Origin: Chitinophaga ginsengisoli
Lineage (GTDB): Bacteria > Bacteroidota > Bacteroidia > Chitinophagales > Chitinophagaceae
Reading direction: 5' to 3'
NCBI RefSeq assembly: GCF_003014595.1
Contig: NZ_PYGK01000004.1
Coordinates: 310,001-374,000, forward strand
DNA: 64,000 bases
Made by a program: the position numbers and the translations under genes. The notes under the pieces are model-generated. The model saw nothing but the letters and a program-made list of their open reading frames with translations, made no database searches and had not been told where the DNA came from. Positions 1 through 8,692 of this stretch are shown piece after piece (the stretch's first letter is position 1; every line of letters starts with the position of its first letter).

Positions 1-332
1 GTACCGGTAATGGTGACTGCTCCCAGGCTGACAGATTCGTCTTCCAGGGAGATGTTAACAACGGTGTCTTTCCGGAGCACAAACTCTAAATGGTTGGTTT
101 GGAGACCCATAGAAGAGAATTCCAGTTTGTGGTTGCCGTCTGTGAGGGTAATGGAATAGAATCCATATTCATTTGTTGTAGTACCGCCGCCTCCGCTGAC
201 TCTTACGGTAGCGCCGATGAGGGTTTCTCCTTTGGCCTTGGATTTAATGGTTCCGCTAATTGTATGTTTCTGCTGTGCCATGGCTTTACCGGCCGTCAGC
301 AAAACAGCAATGAGCAACAATTTTGATTTCAT
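1..332 (-). CDS. TonB-dependent receptor, N-terminal part (SusC/RagA-like), runs off left edge
   Basis: Reading leftwards from an ATG at 332, the frame stays open to the window edge. It encodes a signal peptide ending at about AMAQ (residues 1-21). A carboxypeptidase-regulatory-like beta-sandwich follows: it reads HTISGTIKSKAKGETLIGATV, later NEYGFYSITL, and ends near SLGAVTITGT, where the TonB-box and plug region would begin. This N-terminal domain is typical of Bacteroidota SusC-type outer-membrane receptors that import glycans or other large nutrients with a SusD lipoprotein. Only about 110 residues are visible, so the barrel and substrate class cannot be seen. It is transcribed away from the LytS-type kinase gene at 478; the 145-bp gap should hold both promoters. 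Confidence 0.8.
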   Translation of the reverse strand, partial: MKSKLLLIAVLLTAGKAMAQQKHTISGTIKSKAKGETLIGATVRVSGGGGTTTNEYGFYSITLTDGNHKLEFSSMGLQTNHLEFVLRKDTVVNISLEDESVSLGAVTITG

Positions 333-477
333 CAGGTGTAAAATTTAGTGCGAAACAAATAATAATTATCTGATATGCAAAAAGTGGCGGGGCCGAAACA
401 GACAAAATAACGGTTGAAATGGACACCCGAAAATTGACGCTACCCAACCTTTGTGCTTAACTTGCAGTCCGAAGCAC

Positions 478-1545
478 ATGAAAAGATTACCAGTAAAAAG
501 TCTCGTACGCGTAAGTTTAATTGCAGCGCTAAGTATCGCCATCCTGGTGGGGCTGACCTCTTCTGCCAAAGAATATTCACTGACTACAGTCCTGGTCAAA
601 TCGACCGTGATCTTTGTGGCTATTCTGTTCCTTAGCTTGTACAATGTGGGCGTACAGGTCTGGCTTTCCAGGCGTTGGAGTTATTTCTCCCGTCAGTTCA
701 GATTTTACAGGTTTATGGCCAGTTTCTCAGGCGCATTGCTCTTCAATTTCCTGATGTTCAGAACGGTAATATCTACCAACCTGCATACCTTCGTCATCCC
801 TGATTGGTATGAGCAGGTGAGGAACAGGGATATATGGCCTCTATTATTTATGTTACATGGCACTGTATTTAACGCTTTTGTACTAATGGTCCATAACTAC
901 ATCACCATGGTACATGCCAAAAATGATGCAGAACTGGAGAATGCCCGGCTGAAGTTTGCCAATACAGAAGCTATCAATCAGTTATTACGACAACAGATCC
1001 ATCCACATTTTCTTTTCAATGCGCTGAATACCTTGAAGTCGCTCATACGCCGTCATCCGGATAAGGCAGAAGAATACCTGATCCATTTGTCAGACTTTCT
1101 ACGCGCCAGTATTTCGAAGGGACACAAGAATATTATTTCGCTGAAGGATGAAATAAAGTTAAGTGTGGACTACCTGGAAATGCAGAAAATGCGTGCAGGA
1201 GAAGCCCTGAAATTCTCCATCGATATCGATCAGCAGGCATTGGGCAACCGCTGGCTGCCGGCCTTTTCATTGCAGCCCTTGTTGGAAAATGCGATCAAAC
1301 ATAATGTACTCACCAGTGAAGATCCTTTGTACCTCGATGTGATCCAGGAAGGTGATTATCTGAAAGTGATGAATAACCTGCAGGTGAAACATCAGACAGA
1401 AGCTTCTACCGGCAGCGGATTAATGAACCTGTCAGAACGTTATAAGATGCTGACGGGAGAAGATATTCTGATTGAAGACGATGGAAGAACATTTACCGTA
1501 AAAATAAAAATCTTACAGCATGCGGGTAGTGATTATAGAGGATGA
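478..1545 (+). CDS. LytS/YehU-type sensor histidine kinase
   Basis: Membrane sensor kinase of the His_kinase (PF06580) family, which phosphorylates LytTR response regulators. About four hydrophobic segments lie in residues 8-145, followed by a short coiled coil (about 148-170). The H-box HPHFLFNALN has its likely phosphorylated His near residue 177. An N-box LLENAIKHN and a G-box GSGLMNLSERY complete the ATPase domain. No periplasmic ligand domain is evident, so the signal is probably sensed in or near the membrane. A TTG at 451 also opens this frame, but the ATG at 478 is preferred because it starts just before the first membrane helix. The 3' end overlaps the response regulator by 26 bp, so the two are translationally coupled. 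Confidence 0.92.
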   Translation: MKRLPVKSLVRVSLIAALSIAILVGLTSSAKEYSLTTVLVKSTVIFVAILFLSLYNVGVQVWLSRRWSYFSRQFRFYRFMASFSGALLFNFLMFRTVISTNLHTFVIPDWYEQVRNRDIWPLLFMLHGTVFNAFVLMVHNYITMVHAKNDAELENARLKFANTEAINQLLRQQIHPHFLFNALNTLKSLIRRHPDKAEEYLIHLSDFLRASISKGHKNIISLKDEIKLSVDYLEMQKMRAGEALKFSIDIDQQALGNRWLPAFSLQPLLENAIKHNVLTSEDPLYLDVIQEGDYLKVMNNLQVKHQTEASTGSGLMNLSERYKMLTGEDILIEDDGRTFTVKIKILQHAGSDYRG

Positions 1546-2284
1546 GTTGCTGACGGCAGAGGATCTTAAAGAAAGTATCCAGCAACTGGATGATACGGTG
1601 GAAGTTGTAGCAATGCTGAAATCAGTCAGAGAGGCCGTGACCTATTTTCAACAGAACGATATGCCGGATCTTATCTTTAGTGATATACAACTGGGAGATG
1701 GAGAGAGCTTCGACATCTACAGAACGGTAGAAGTCTCAGCGCCCGTGATCTTCTGTACTGCCTACGATGAATACGCCCTGCAGGCATTTAAGACCAATGG
1801 CATTGAGTATATCCTGAAGCCATTCACCAATGCCTCCATCGCAGATGCCATCAAAAAGTATAATAACCTGCGCCGTCAGTTCACCGGAGCAGGCACAGAC
1901 AACCCCGCCAATACAATCGCAGAAACCGTACAGCAGCATACCTCCAAACCTGCGGCGATACTGGTATACTACAAAGACAAGATAGTGCCGGTCAGGCTGG
2001 ATAGTATCGTATTGTTTTATATCGAGAAAGAGACTTTATACCTGATGACCTTCGACAGGCAACACTATTACCTGAAGAAATCTCTTGAAGAAGCCGAGCA
2101 GCTTTGTGGTAATGATTTCTTCCGGGTAAACAGACAATTCCTCGTTAACCGTAAGGCTATAAAAGACGCATCACACTATGTAGCCCGTAAGCTGAGTGTG
2201 AACCTGTCAGTGCCTTTTAAAGAGGTGATCACCATCAGCAAAGAAAAAGCACCTCAGTTCCTCGCCTGGTTGTCGGGAAAGTAA
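1520..2284 (+). CDS. LytTR-family response regulator
   Basis: Two-domain transcription regulator. The N-terminal receiver has the acidic pocket EDE (residues 7-9), the phospho-acceptor Asp55 in FSDIQLGDG, and a conserved Lys in EYILKPF. A linker follows (about 125-150). The C-terminal LytTR DNA-binding domain reads KDKIVPVRLDSIVLFYIEKE, then FFRVNRQFLVNRKAI. Its partner is the kinase encoded just upstream with an overlapping reading frame. LytTR regulators in Bacteroidota often control cell-surface or transport genes; the divergent SusC-like receptor is a possible but unproven target. Confidence 0.93.
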   Translation: MRVVIIEDELLTAEDLKESIQQLDDTVEVVAMLKSVREAVTYFQQNDMPDLIFSDIQLGDGESFDIYRTVEVSAPVIFCTAYDEYALQAFKTNGIEYILKPFTNASIADAIKKYNNLRRQFTGAGTDNPANTIAETVQQHTSKPAAILVYYKDKIVPVRLDSIVLFYIEKETLYLMTFDRQHYYLKKSLEEAEQLCGNDFFRVNRQFLVNRKAIKDASHYVARKLSVNLSVPFKEVITISKEKAPQFLAWLSGK

Positions 2285-2383
2285 ATGGAGACGGCAATTT
2301 TTTCATGTCCGTTCTTTTAAGTATTTTTCTTACAAAAATGTTGTGTTTGAAATGCTAGGGTTTAAAATTCCGGGTTGGTATTG

Positions 2384-2402
2384 TCGACATCATTGATGTC
2401 GA
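2384..2402. other. 19-bp near-perfect palindrome between the LytTR gene and the defence-like block
   Basis: TCGACATCATTGATGTCGA has 9-bp perfect arms around a single T. It has no following U-tract, so it does not look like an intrinsic terminator. It lies about 100 bp after the response regulator stop and 120 bp before the zinc-cysteine gene at 2521. It could be an operator for that block or a transcript hairpin. Confidence 0.4.
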
Positions 2403-2520
2403 ATATCCTATTTGAAAGATCTGGTTAATAAGCATGTCTAGTAAATAATAGTAATTTTATTCATAGGAATTTCGAGACGACAATTCGTATAAAGTAAATT
2501 TATCCTCAAGAGATTTGTTT

Positions 2521-3681
2521 ATGCATCCCAAATTATCACATTTAAGTAAAGAAGAAATTGGCCAGCTCATTCAACGTTTTTATAATAAGGAAAAGTTGAG
2601 CGATCTTATTACCGAATTTAGAATAGATACGAAAACTACAATGCTCAATAAATTGTTTCCTCCTACGATATGTGAAACTCTTTACTGTCCCTATTGTGAA
2701 AATATAAACCTCATTTCCCATTATGAGTCAAGAAATAGTTTTAATATAAAGTCAGCTCCCCTTTGTCCAAGCTGTGGCCATGTTACAGGCGAGTATTGCC
2801 GGTGTGATAACTGCCGACAATATGCTCGTTTACGGGCGGAAAGGAAAAAAGATAAGCAAAGATCGCTTATATTGGAAAAATGCTCTTCAATATTTATCCC
2901 TCCACATGAAGTACAGGAGTTATCATTTGAAGCATCTGTTTATTTAATGGCTTTGACAAGGCATTCGATAAGTGAGGATTTTAGATTTCTCTTTCTCTTC
3001 GACAAAACCCAGGTAAAACTTGCTCCTACTTTCGATTTTATCAAGCAGATGCAAGTTAGTCTTAAAGAATGTGGATTAATTAGTGTCAGTCCTGAAAGTA
3101 AAATAGACTGTTTTACATTTAATGAAGAGGTTACAGCTATCACTGCTTATTATCCTTCCGAAGTTCAATGGGAGCTTTTACCTTCATTCTCTGCTCAAGA
3201 GAAAAAAGCATATATCGCGAAGCTACAGGAAATGATAGTTTCTGGTAATTGGCCGGAACATTGGCAAACTGAGTGTAAAGTATTATGGCGGGCCCTCGTT
3301 CTGGATGAGTGCATTGAATACTTAATTTATCTTTTGGAAAGCAGACATTTTAAAGAGATAGAAGTTGGGGAGAAAACTAAAGCTGCCTTTGATGCATTAC
3401 TAGAGGAATTTTCTATTGCCCAAATCTTCAATTTATCATGGCAGTCTGTCCGGGATATGGTAGATTCCTTAACGGTTAAGGGGATACCACATTTTCAGGC
3501 AGTAAATGTATTTACAGGCACATTATTGAGGAAGGCTGATCGAGCCTTGGCGCAAGGTTGGATTGTAAAAGATGCCAGAAGGGACTTTAATTGCCCGCAA
3601 TCTGTTGTTAGTTCAACGCTATTTAATTTGTTCTTAAAGCTGGGAGATAGTGCGTGGACAACTAAAGTGCCAGGTGGTTGA
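2521..3681 (+). CDS. Unrecognised zinc-cysteine protein upstream of the RloAB-like pair
   Basis: I do not recognise this 386-residue protein. An N-terminal helical stretch (residues 8-50, SKEEIGQLIQRFYNKEKLSDLI) resembles a helix-turn-helix or homeodomain-like fold. A cysteine cluster follows: C56-x2-C59, C82-x2-C85, then C93-x-C95-x2-C98, which is enough for two zinc knuckles. The remaining 280 residues are mostly helical with no known motif, no signal peptide and no membrane helix. A TTG at 2515 also opens the frame, but the ATG at 2521 with GAGATTT upstream is preferred. It ends 76 bp before the RloA-like ATPase on the same strand and shares that pair's AT-rich composition, so it may be a regulatory or sensing partner. 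Confidence 0.75.
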   Translation: MHPKLSHLSKEEIGQLIQRFYNKEKLSDLITEFRIDTKTTMLNKLFPPTICETLYCPYCENINLISHYESRNSFNIKSAPLCPSCGHVTGEYCRCDNCRQYARLRAERKKDKQRSLILEKCSSIFIPPHEVQELSFEASVYLMALTRHSISEDFRFLFLFDKTQVKLAPTFDFIKQMQVSLKECGLISVSPESKIDCFTFNEEVTAITAYYPSEVQWELLPSFSAQEKKAYIAKLQEMIVSGNWPEHWQTECKVLWRALVLDECIEYLIYLLESRHFKEIEVGEKTKAAFDALLEEFSIAQIFNLSWQSVRDMVDSLTVKGIPHFQAVNVFTGTLLRKADRALAQGWIVKDARRDFNCPQSVVSSTLFNLFLKLGDSAWTTKVPGG

Positions 3682-3757
3682 TAAGGTGTTTTTTATGTTT
3701 TTGTTCCCAATACTGGGCGAATTTGCGTATTTTGCGTAAAAATGGGAGATATTAGGT

Positions 3758-5080
3758 ATGATTTTAGGCGTATCAATTACCAATTTTCGATCAATTAAAG
3801 ATACTTTTGACTTCACTCTTGAGGCTGAATCAGGTCAGAGTAAAGCAGATAATTTCTTCGAAATTGAGTTGGCTAATCAGCAGAAAGTGAAGTTGTTAAA
3901 GTCGGCAGTGATCTATGGTCCAAATGCTTCCGGAAAGACTAATTTTATTAGGGCGCTATACAATTTGACGGAGTTTATTAAAAAGTCTACGGATATAAGA
4001 GTTGAAAGTAGTATCCGATATTATGAGCCTTTTTTATTCGATCAGGATACAGACCAGGCGCCAACGAAAATGGCAATTGAATTTGCATTGCCAGGGGAAA
4101 CCAATTATATTAAGTATAAGTATCAAATTGAATTTACGAGACAAGAAGTCTTGTTAGAAGAACTGGATTATTATCCTAAAGGTCAGAAACATAATCTCTT
4201 TAAAAGAACTGCTCCGGAGAAAGGCAATGTTAAAGAGATTGAGTTTATACATACAGGAAAATTGTCGAAAGATTTAGGATATAAAGAATATCCGGTTTTC
4301 AAAAACCAATTGCTGCTATCCAAATTTGGAAAGGATGTGCCTCATGAAATGTTAACAGGGGTTTACCTATATTTTGATAGTATAGAAGTTTGGAATGCGC
4401 TTGACGTAATCAGAATAAATAGCTTAAGAGAAGAGATCGCCAATGAGTTGTTATTGCCTGAGAATGATAATTTGAGAAAAAGAATAAATAAGCTATTACG
4501 TATCGCTGATACCAAAATCAGCGGTATTAGCATCAGGGAGACCTCAGATGATAATCGGGTATATTTTGCAAATGATAATTCAAGCGAATCCAACTACAAC
4601 ATAGGTAGAAGTAGAGTTTCTGCGCAGCACACCGTATACAAAAATGGAAGTGAGGTAGGAGTAAAAGAACTTCCTTTGAGAGAAGAGTCTGCCGGAACAA
4701 ATGTTTTATTTGCATTGGGGGGAATTATCCTGAAAAGATTGGAAAGGGGGGGCGCAATATTTTTTGATGAGTTAGACAACAGTCTTCATCCAAGATTGTC
4801 AAAGTTCCTTGTCAGACTTTTTAATAATCCTATAAGCAACCCGAAAAATAGCCAGCTTGTCGTTGCCACACACGAAGTGACTTTATTGGATAAAGAAGTA
4901 TTTCGGAAAGATCAGATCTGGTTTTCGGAAAAGAATAAATATGGTGTTACTGATCTTTTTTCAGCGAAAGACTTTGAGGGCGTCAGGGACGATACTCCCT
5001 TTGATAAATGGTATATGAACGGAAAGTTTGGTGGACAACCAAAGATTAAAGAAATAGAATTTATTTTTGATCATGAGTAA
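3758..5080 (+). CDS. RloA/AbiLi-like AAA ATPase (SMC/OLD-type ABC ATPase fold)
   Basis: Cytoplasmic ATPase of the AAA_15/AAA_21 type found in abortive-infection and restriction-linked loci. The N-terminus ILGVSITNFRSIKD is the usual start of this fold. Walker A is GPNASGKTN (residues 54-62). An ABC-signature-like stretch LREESAGTN comes before Walker B IFFDELDNSLHP (around 333-344), and an H-loop ATHEV lies near 370. The length (440) matches RloA/AbiLi-type proteins. An RBS-like GGGAGATATTAGGT precedes the ATG. The stop overlaps the RloB-like start by 8 bp, so the two are almost certainly made together. In this family the ATPase is thought to sense infection and gate the partner effector; that role is inferred. 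Confidence 0.85.
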   Translation: MILGVSITNFRSIKDTFDFTLEAESGQSKADNFFEIELANQQKVKLLKSAVIYGPNASGKTNFIRALYNLTEFIKKSTDIRVESSIRYYEPFLFDQDTDQAPTKMAIEFALPGETNYIKYKYQIEFTRQEVLLEELDYYPKGQKHNLFKRTAPEKGNVKEIEFIHTGKLSKDLGYKEYPVFKNQLLLSKFGKDVPHEMLTGVYLYFDSIEVWNALDVIRINSLREEIANELLLPENDNLRKRINKLLRIADTKISGISIRETSDDNRVYFANDNSSESNYNIGRSRVSAQHTVYKNGSEVGVKELPLREESAGTNVLFALGGIILKRLERGGAIFFDELDNSLHPRLSKFLVRLFNNPISNPKNSQLVVATHEVTLLDKEVFRKDQIWFSEKNKYGVTDLFSAKDFEGVRDDTPFDKWYMNGKFGGQPKIKEIEFIFDHE

Positions 5081-6008
5081 AAAAAAGAGAGTTCCTCCTA
5101 CTTCAATTTTTATTGCTTGTGAAGGTAAAAACACCGAACCTATCTACTTTGAAAAGATAAAAGAAATTGTCGAAGAGGATTTTAACCTGGCGATAACCAT
5201 TTATCCAGATAAAAATGATGAAGCACATTCTTCTCACGCATTAGGTTTAGTTGAAGAGGCCAGATCAAGGATTGATGAATTTGATGAAGTCTGGGCCGTA
5301 TTTGATAAAAATGGTTATACTAAACACCGCGAAGCATTTGATCTCGCCAATCAGCAGGTGCTGGGTAAGAAGGTTAATATCGCATTCTCAAGTATTTCTT
5401 TTGAACATTGGGTACTGCTGCATTTTGAAAAGTCAAATACTGCTTTTCCTAAATCAAAAGACATTATTGATAGATTAGCAGGGTGTGGATATTTTCCCGA
5501 GTACGAAAAGAAGACTTATATTGATACTTTTTCCCGACTACAGGAAAGAACAGCAATTGCATTGGAAAATTCGGCATGGTTGGAATACCAAAAGACCTCT
5601 TCCGGATTGTTGCCTGATACTCCCGTTTATCAGCTGAATCCATATACTAACGTGGGAAAACTTGTGAAAAGGTTGTTAGGTATAGAAACTGTGTTTATTT
5701 GGTCGGGGATTGGAATTGAAACAACTGTAGAAGATTTGCAAATCACGCTTCAGTATCAGGGGCTGGTATTATCGATCCTGATTGAAAATAAGTCTAATGG
5801 CCAGTATGTTTTTAATCAAACTAATATTGGCCAATATCTCCAAATACGAGATTCGGTCGGTGGGGTAAATGACTTTTCCTTAGCCGCAACTAAATTGATT
5901 GCGCCAGGAGCTAAAGAGAGTTTGGAGCTAAGCGTAAAATCGCCCTTAGCTGGGAATATTGTAACATTTCTTTTGAAAGGAACAAAAGCAGTTATTGAAC
6001 TAAACTGA
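5073..6008 (+). CDS. RloB/AbiLii-like effector with an added C-terminal beta-rich domain
   Basis: RloB-family protein (PF13707). The TOPRIM-like signature is visible as CEGKNTEPIYFEKI (Glu17, residues 16-29) and VWAVFDKNG (Asp76), then SFEHWVLLHFE. These families are predicted nucleases that act with a RloA/AbiLi ATPase. The core ends at about residue 205 (NPYTNVGKLVKRLL). The last roughly 105 residues (GLVLSILIENKSNGQYVF onward) look like an immunoglobulin-type or C2-like beta sandwich that is not part of the RloB core as I know it. A TTG at 5067 is an alternative start; the ATG at 5073 is preferred. It is the last gene of the block: about 140 bp without a gene follow, then a convergent gene. 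Confidence 0.82.
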   Translation: MSKKKRVPPTSIFIACEGKNTEPIYFEKIKEIVEEDFNLAITIYPDKNDEAHSSHALGLVEEARSRIDEFDEVWAVFDKNGYTKHREAFDLANQQVLGKKVNIAFSSISFEHWVLLHFEKSNTAFPKSKDIIDRLAGCGYFPEYEKKTYIDTFSRLQERTAIALENSAWLEYQKTSSGLLPDTPVYQLNPYTNVGKLVKRLLGIETVFIWSGIGIETTVEDLQITLQYQGLVLSILIENKSNGQYVFNQTNIGQYLQIRDSVGGVNDFSLAATKLIAPGAKESLELSVKSPLAGNIVTFLLKGTKAVIELN

Positions 6009-6147
6009 AAAGCTGTCCAAATTGATGTCCAGCAATACCGATTATACGCTAATCCTTGTGTTTGATAAAATGGAGACCATAAAATGAGTTGATGGCTGCC
6101 ATCAATTAAGTGCTACAAGACATTTTACAGTCTCTCTGATTTCAATT

Positions 6148-6585
6148 TTAAGACTTCGCAGCAGCTTTCTTCTTCGGTGTAGCCCGTTTTTTTGCAGCCG
6201 CTTTCTTTTTAGGTGCGGCCTTCTTCGCTGTAGCTTTTTTCGCTGTGGATTTTTTAGCAGCCGCTTTTTTCCTTGGAGCTGCTTTTTTAGCAGCCGCTTT
6301 CTTCGGTGTAGCCCGTTTCTTTGCAGCTGCTTTCTTTTTAGGCGCTGCCTTCTTAGTTGTAGCCTTCTTTGCAGCAGCCTTTTTCTTAGGTGCAGCTTTC
6401 TTCTTTGCAGCAGCTTTCTTTGGTACTTTAGCACCTTCTTTCCTGGCTTCTGATAAGCCTATGGCGATAGCCTGTTTGGGATTAGTGACCTTCTTACCAC
6501 TTCTGCCGCTTTTCAGTTTACCTTCCTTCATTTCATGCATATTCTCTTCCACTTTGTCCTGGCTCTTTCTTGAATACTTTGCCAT
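6148..6585 (-). CDS. Histone H1-like lysine/alanine-rich protein with DUF6496-type head
   Basis: Small basic protein of about 145 residues. The head (residues 1-60, MAKYSRKSQDKVEENMHEM then GKLKSGRSGKKVTNPKQAIA) matches the DUF6496-type domain common in soil bacteria. The tail (about 60-145) is made of repeated KKAAAKK, APKK and ATPKK blocks like eukaryotic H1 tails and should bind DNA without sequence preference. The ATG at 6585 is chosen; the longer frame to 6633 runs into the end of ligD. It starts 31 bp after the ligD stop on the same strand, suggesting co-transcription and a possible chromatin or end-joining link (inferred). The low-complexity tail makes length variation between strains likely. 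Confidence 0.85.
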   Translation of the reverse strand: MAKYSRKSQDKVEENMHEMKEGKLKSGRSGKKVTNPKQAIAIGLSEARKEGAKVPKKAAAKKKAAPKKKAAAKKATTKKAAPKKKAAAKKRATPKKAAAKKAAPRKKAAAKKSTAKKATAKKAAPKKKAAAKKRATPKKKAAAKS

Positions 6586-6616
6586 AATGTAGAATTTAAA
6601 GGTTAATAAATATACT

Positions 6617-8626
6617 TCATGCTTGTACATCACGTAGTATCTTCTTCATATCAATTCCCTTGCCGAGTACAGGTTTGAATATATCGCCCATTTCATTGAT
6701 CCGGGCAACAGCGTTGGTAATATTGAAGTCTTTCATCTTTAAACCCTTTTTTACTTCCTCCCAATGTAGCGGCATAGACACCGTAGCACCTGGTTTTGGT
6801 CGCAGGGAGTAGGGGGCGGCCAGTGTAGCTTTGGGCCTGTTCTGCAGGTAGTCAACATATATTTTGCCCCGCCTGTTCTGCGTCATACGTTCTATACTGG
6901 TAAATGAAGGTAATGCCGCATGTACCTGTGTAGCGATCCACTTACCGAACAACTGGCATTCATCGTAAGTATATTTAGCGTTTAAAGGAATGTAGATATG
7001 TATGCCGGTGGAACCGGATGTTTTGCAATATCCCGGGGCTTTGATACTGTCAAGAACTTCTTTGGTGACAAGCGCTGTTTGTATTACCTGCTCAAAGGTA
7101 TTCTTTTCTGTTGGATCCAGGTCAATAATACACCAATCCGGATGATCCGGTTTTTGTATCCTGCTGTTCCATGGGTTCATTTCAATACTACCCAGGTTAG
7201 CCATATATAACAGGCTGGCTTCGTCTGTACCCACCATAAAATTCTTGTCTTCCCCTTCACTGGTATGATAGGGAAAGGTCTTGATCCAGTCGGGTGCTTT
7301 GCCTGTTACATCTTTCTGATAAAAACTCTTGCCTTTTATACCGTTGGGAAACCTGTTCAGTGACTGGGGCCGGTCTTTCAGATAAGGTATAATATAGGGC
7401 GCTACCTGGTAATAATAGTTCAGCATGTCCCGTTTGGTGAATTTCTCTTCCGGCCAGAATACTTTATTTAGATTGGAGAACTTCAGTTCATGTTTATTGA
7501 TCTTCCTGACCTGTGTATCTTCGGATGGATTGAGTAATGTTTTACGGTTGCCACCAATTACCGGTGTTAACATCTTTTGTGAAATAGCCGTACCTGTTTT
7601 CTTTGCAGCTTTCTGAACGGACTGGGGCGCTTCTTTCATAACGTCTTTTGCTGCTTTATCTTCCCGCATCCCTTCGAAAGAGGGGTGGCGCATCACACCA
7701 TCCGACGTGATCTCTGCATAACTTACTTCACATACCAGCTCCGGCTTTAACCAGGTAGCTACTGCCTTCGGAGGATTGGGCCTGAAGCGGGAAGGTTTAT
7801 TGACATCGGGAACAGTGGTAAAAGGAGATTTTTTGATGGTCAGTGGCTTGAATAACTGCATCATCTCCTTCTGTCTCGCGGTAGTAAACCCTGTACCGAT
7901 CTTACCGGTATATTGCAGTTTACCATCTTCAAACACGCCTACCAGTAATGAACTGAAAGGTTTGGAAGAGTTTTCATTACGGGTATAACCACCTATCACT
8001 ACTTCATGTCTTTTATTGATCTTGATCTTTAACCAATCAGTTGTGCGTATGCCGGGATGGTAGGTGCTATCTTCCTTTTTAGCGATGATCCCCTCCAGTC
8101 CCAGTGATTGTGCTGCTGCGAGGAATTCTGTAGGAGACGTCGTAAAGCCGGCGCTAAACCGGATAATATCCGGCGCCGGAAACAGTTTTTCCAATAGCTG
8201 CCTGCGTTGAATGAGTGGTAACTGTGTAAGGTCATACCCATTCAGCCACAAAAGATCAAACACATAATAGATCAATTCACCATCCGCTTCACTTCTCCAG
8301 TTCTGCAAATCGCCGAAACTGGAAGTACCGCTTTCATTGAGTACCACTATTTCTCCATCTGTTACGGCGTTGATGTTCCAGGCTTTCAGTGCATCATGAA
8401 CAGGATAGAATTTCTCATCGAATGGTTTATTGTTGCGTGAGATGAGTTGTACGTCACCTTTATTCAGCAAGGCTATTGCGCGATACCCATCCCATTTTAC
8501 CTCATACATCCAGCCCGGCTCCTCCACTGGTTTATCTACCAGTGTGGCCAGCATGGGTGACACCGTAGCGGGGAATTGAGCCCGTGTACGTCCGGAAGGC
8601 GTAGAAGATGAGGACTTTTTACGCAT
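6617..8626 (-). CDS. ligD: DNA ligase D, ligase plus primase-polymerase domains, no phosphoesterase domain
   Basis: ATP-dependent end-joining ligase of 669 residues. The N-terminal adenylation domain has the nucleotidyl Lys44 in KWDGYRA, followed by DGEIVVL, EGIIAKK and WLKIKI, then the OB domain up to about 330. A basic linker with TPVIGGNRKTLLNPSED leads to the LigD primase-polymerase domain (about 383-660). That domain has the metal-binding DLDP near residue 503, SGSTGIHIYIP, and KIYVDYLQNRPKATLAAPYS. The 3'-phosphoesterase domain found in many LigD proteins is absent, and no ku gene is visible in the window. LigD repairs double-strand breaks by non-homologous end joining with Ku. It lies between an SDR gene and a histone-H1-like gene on the same strand. 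Confidence 0.95.
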   Translation of the reverse strand: MRKKSSSSTPSGRTRAQFPATVSPMLATLVDKPVEEPGWMYEVKWDGYRAIALLNKGDVQLISRNNKPFDEKFYPVHDALKAWNINAVTDGEIVVLNESGTSSFGDLQNWRSEADGELIYYVFDLLWLNGYDLTQLPLIQRRQLLEKLFPAPDIIRFSAGFTTSPTEFLAAAQSLGLEGIIAKKEDSTYHPGIRTTDWLKIKINKRHEVVIGGYTRNENSSKPFSSLLVGVFEDGKLQYTGKIGTGFTTARQKEMMQLFKPLTIKKSPFTTVPDVNKPSRFRPNPPKAVATWLKPELVCEVSYAEITSDGVMRHPSFEGMREDKAAKDVMKEAPQSVQKAAKKTGTAISQKMLTPVIGGNRKTLLNPSEDTQVRKINKHELKFSNLNKVFWPEEKFTKRDMLNYYYQVAPYIIPYLKDRPQSLNRFPNGIKGKSFYQKDVTGKAPDWIKTFPYHTSEGEDKNFMVGTDEASLLYMANLGSIEMNPWNSRIQKPDHPDWCIIDLDPTEKNTFEQVIQTALVTKEVLDSIKAPGYCKTSGSTGIHIYIPLNAKYTYDECQLFGKWIATQVHAALPSFTSIERMTQNRRGKIYVDYLQNRPKATLAAPYSLRPKPGATVSMPLHWEEVKKGLKMKDFNITNAVARINEMGDIFKPVLGKGIDMKKILRDVQA

Positions 8627-8692
8627 GTATAGATAAGATCAAAGATCTTACCAGTATGTACTACAGCAATCTCATGAACATGGCATATGCTG

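Noticed and set aside
6102..6592. Extra open frames on both strands over the H1-like gene
   Set aside because: They are other-frame readings of a low-complexity lysine/alanine-coding region.
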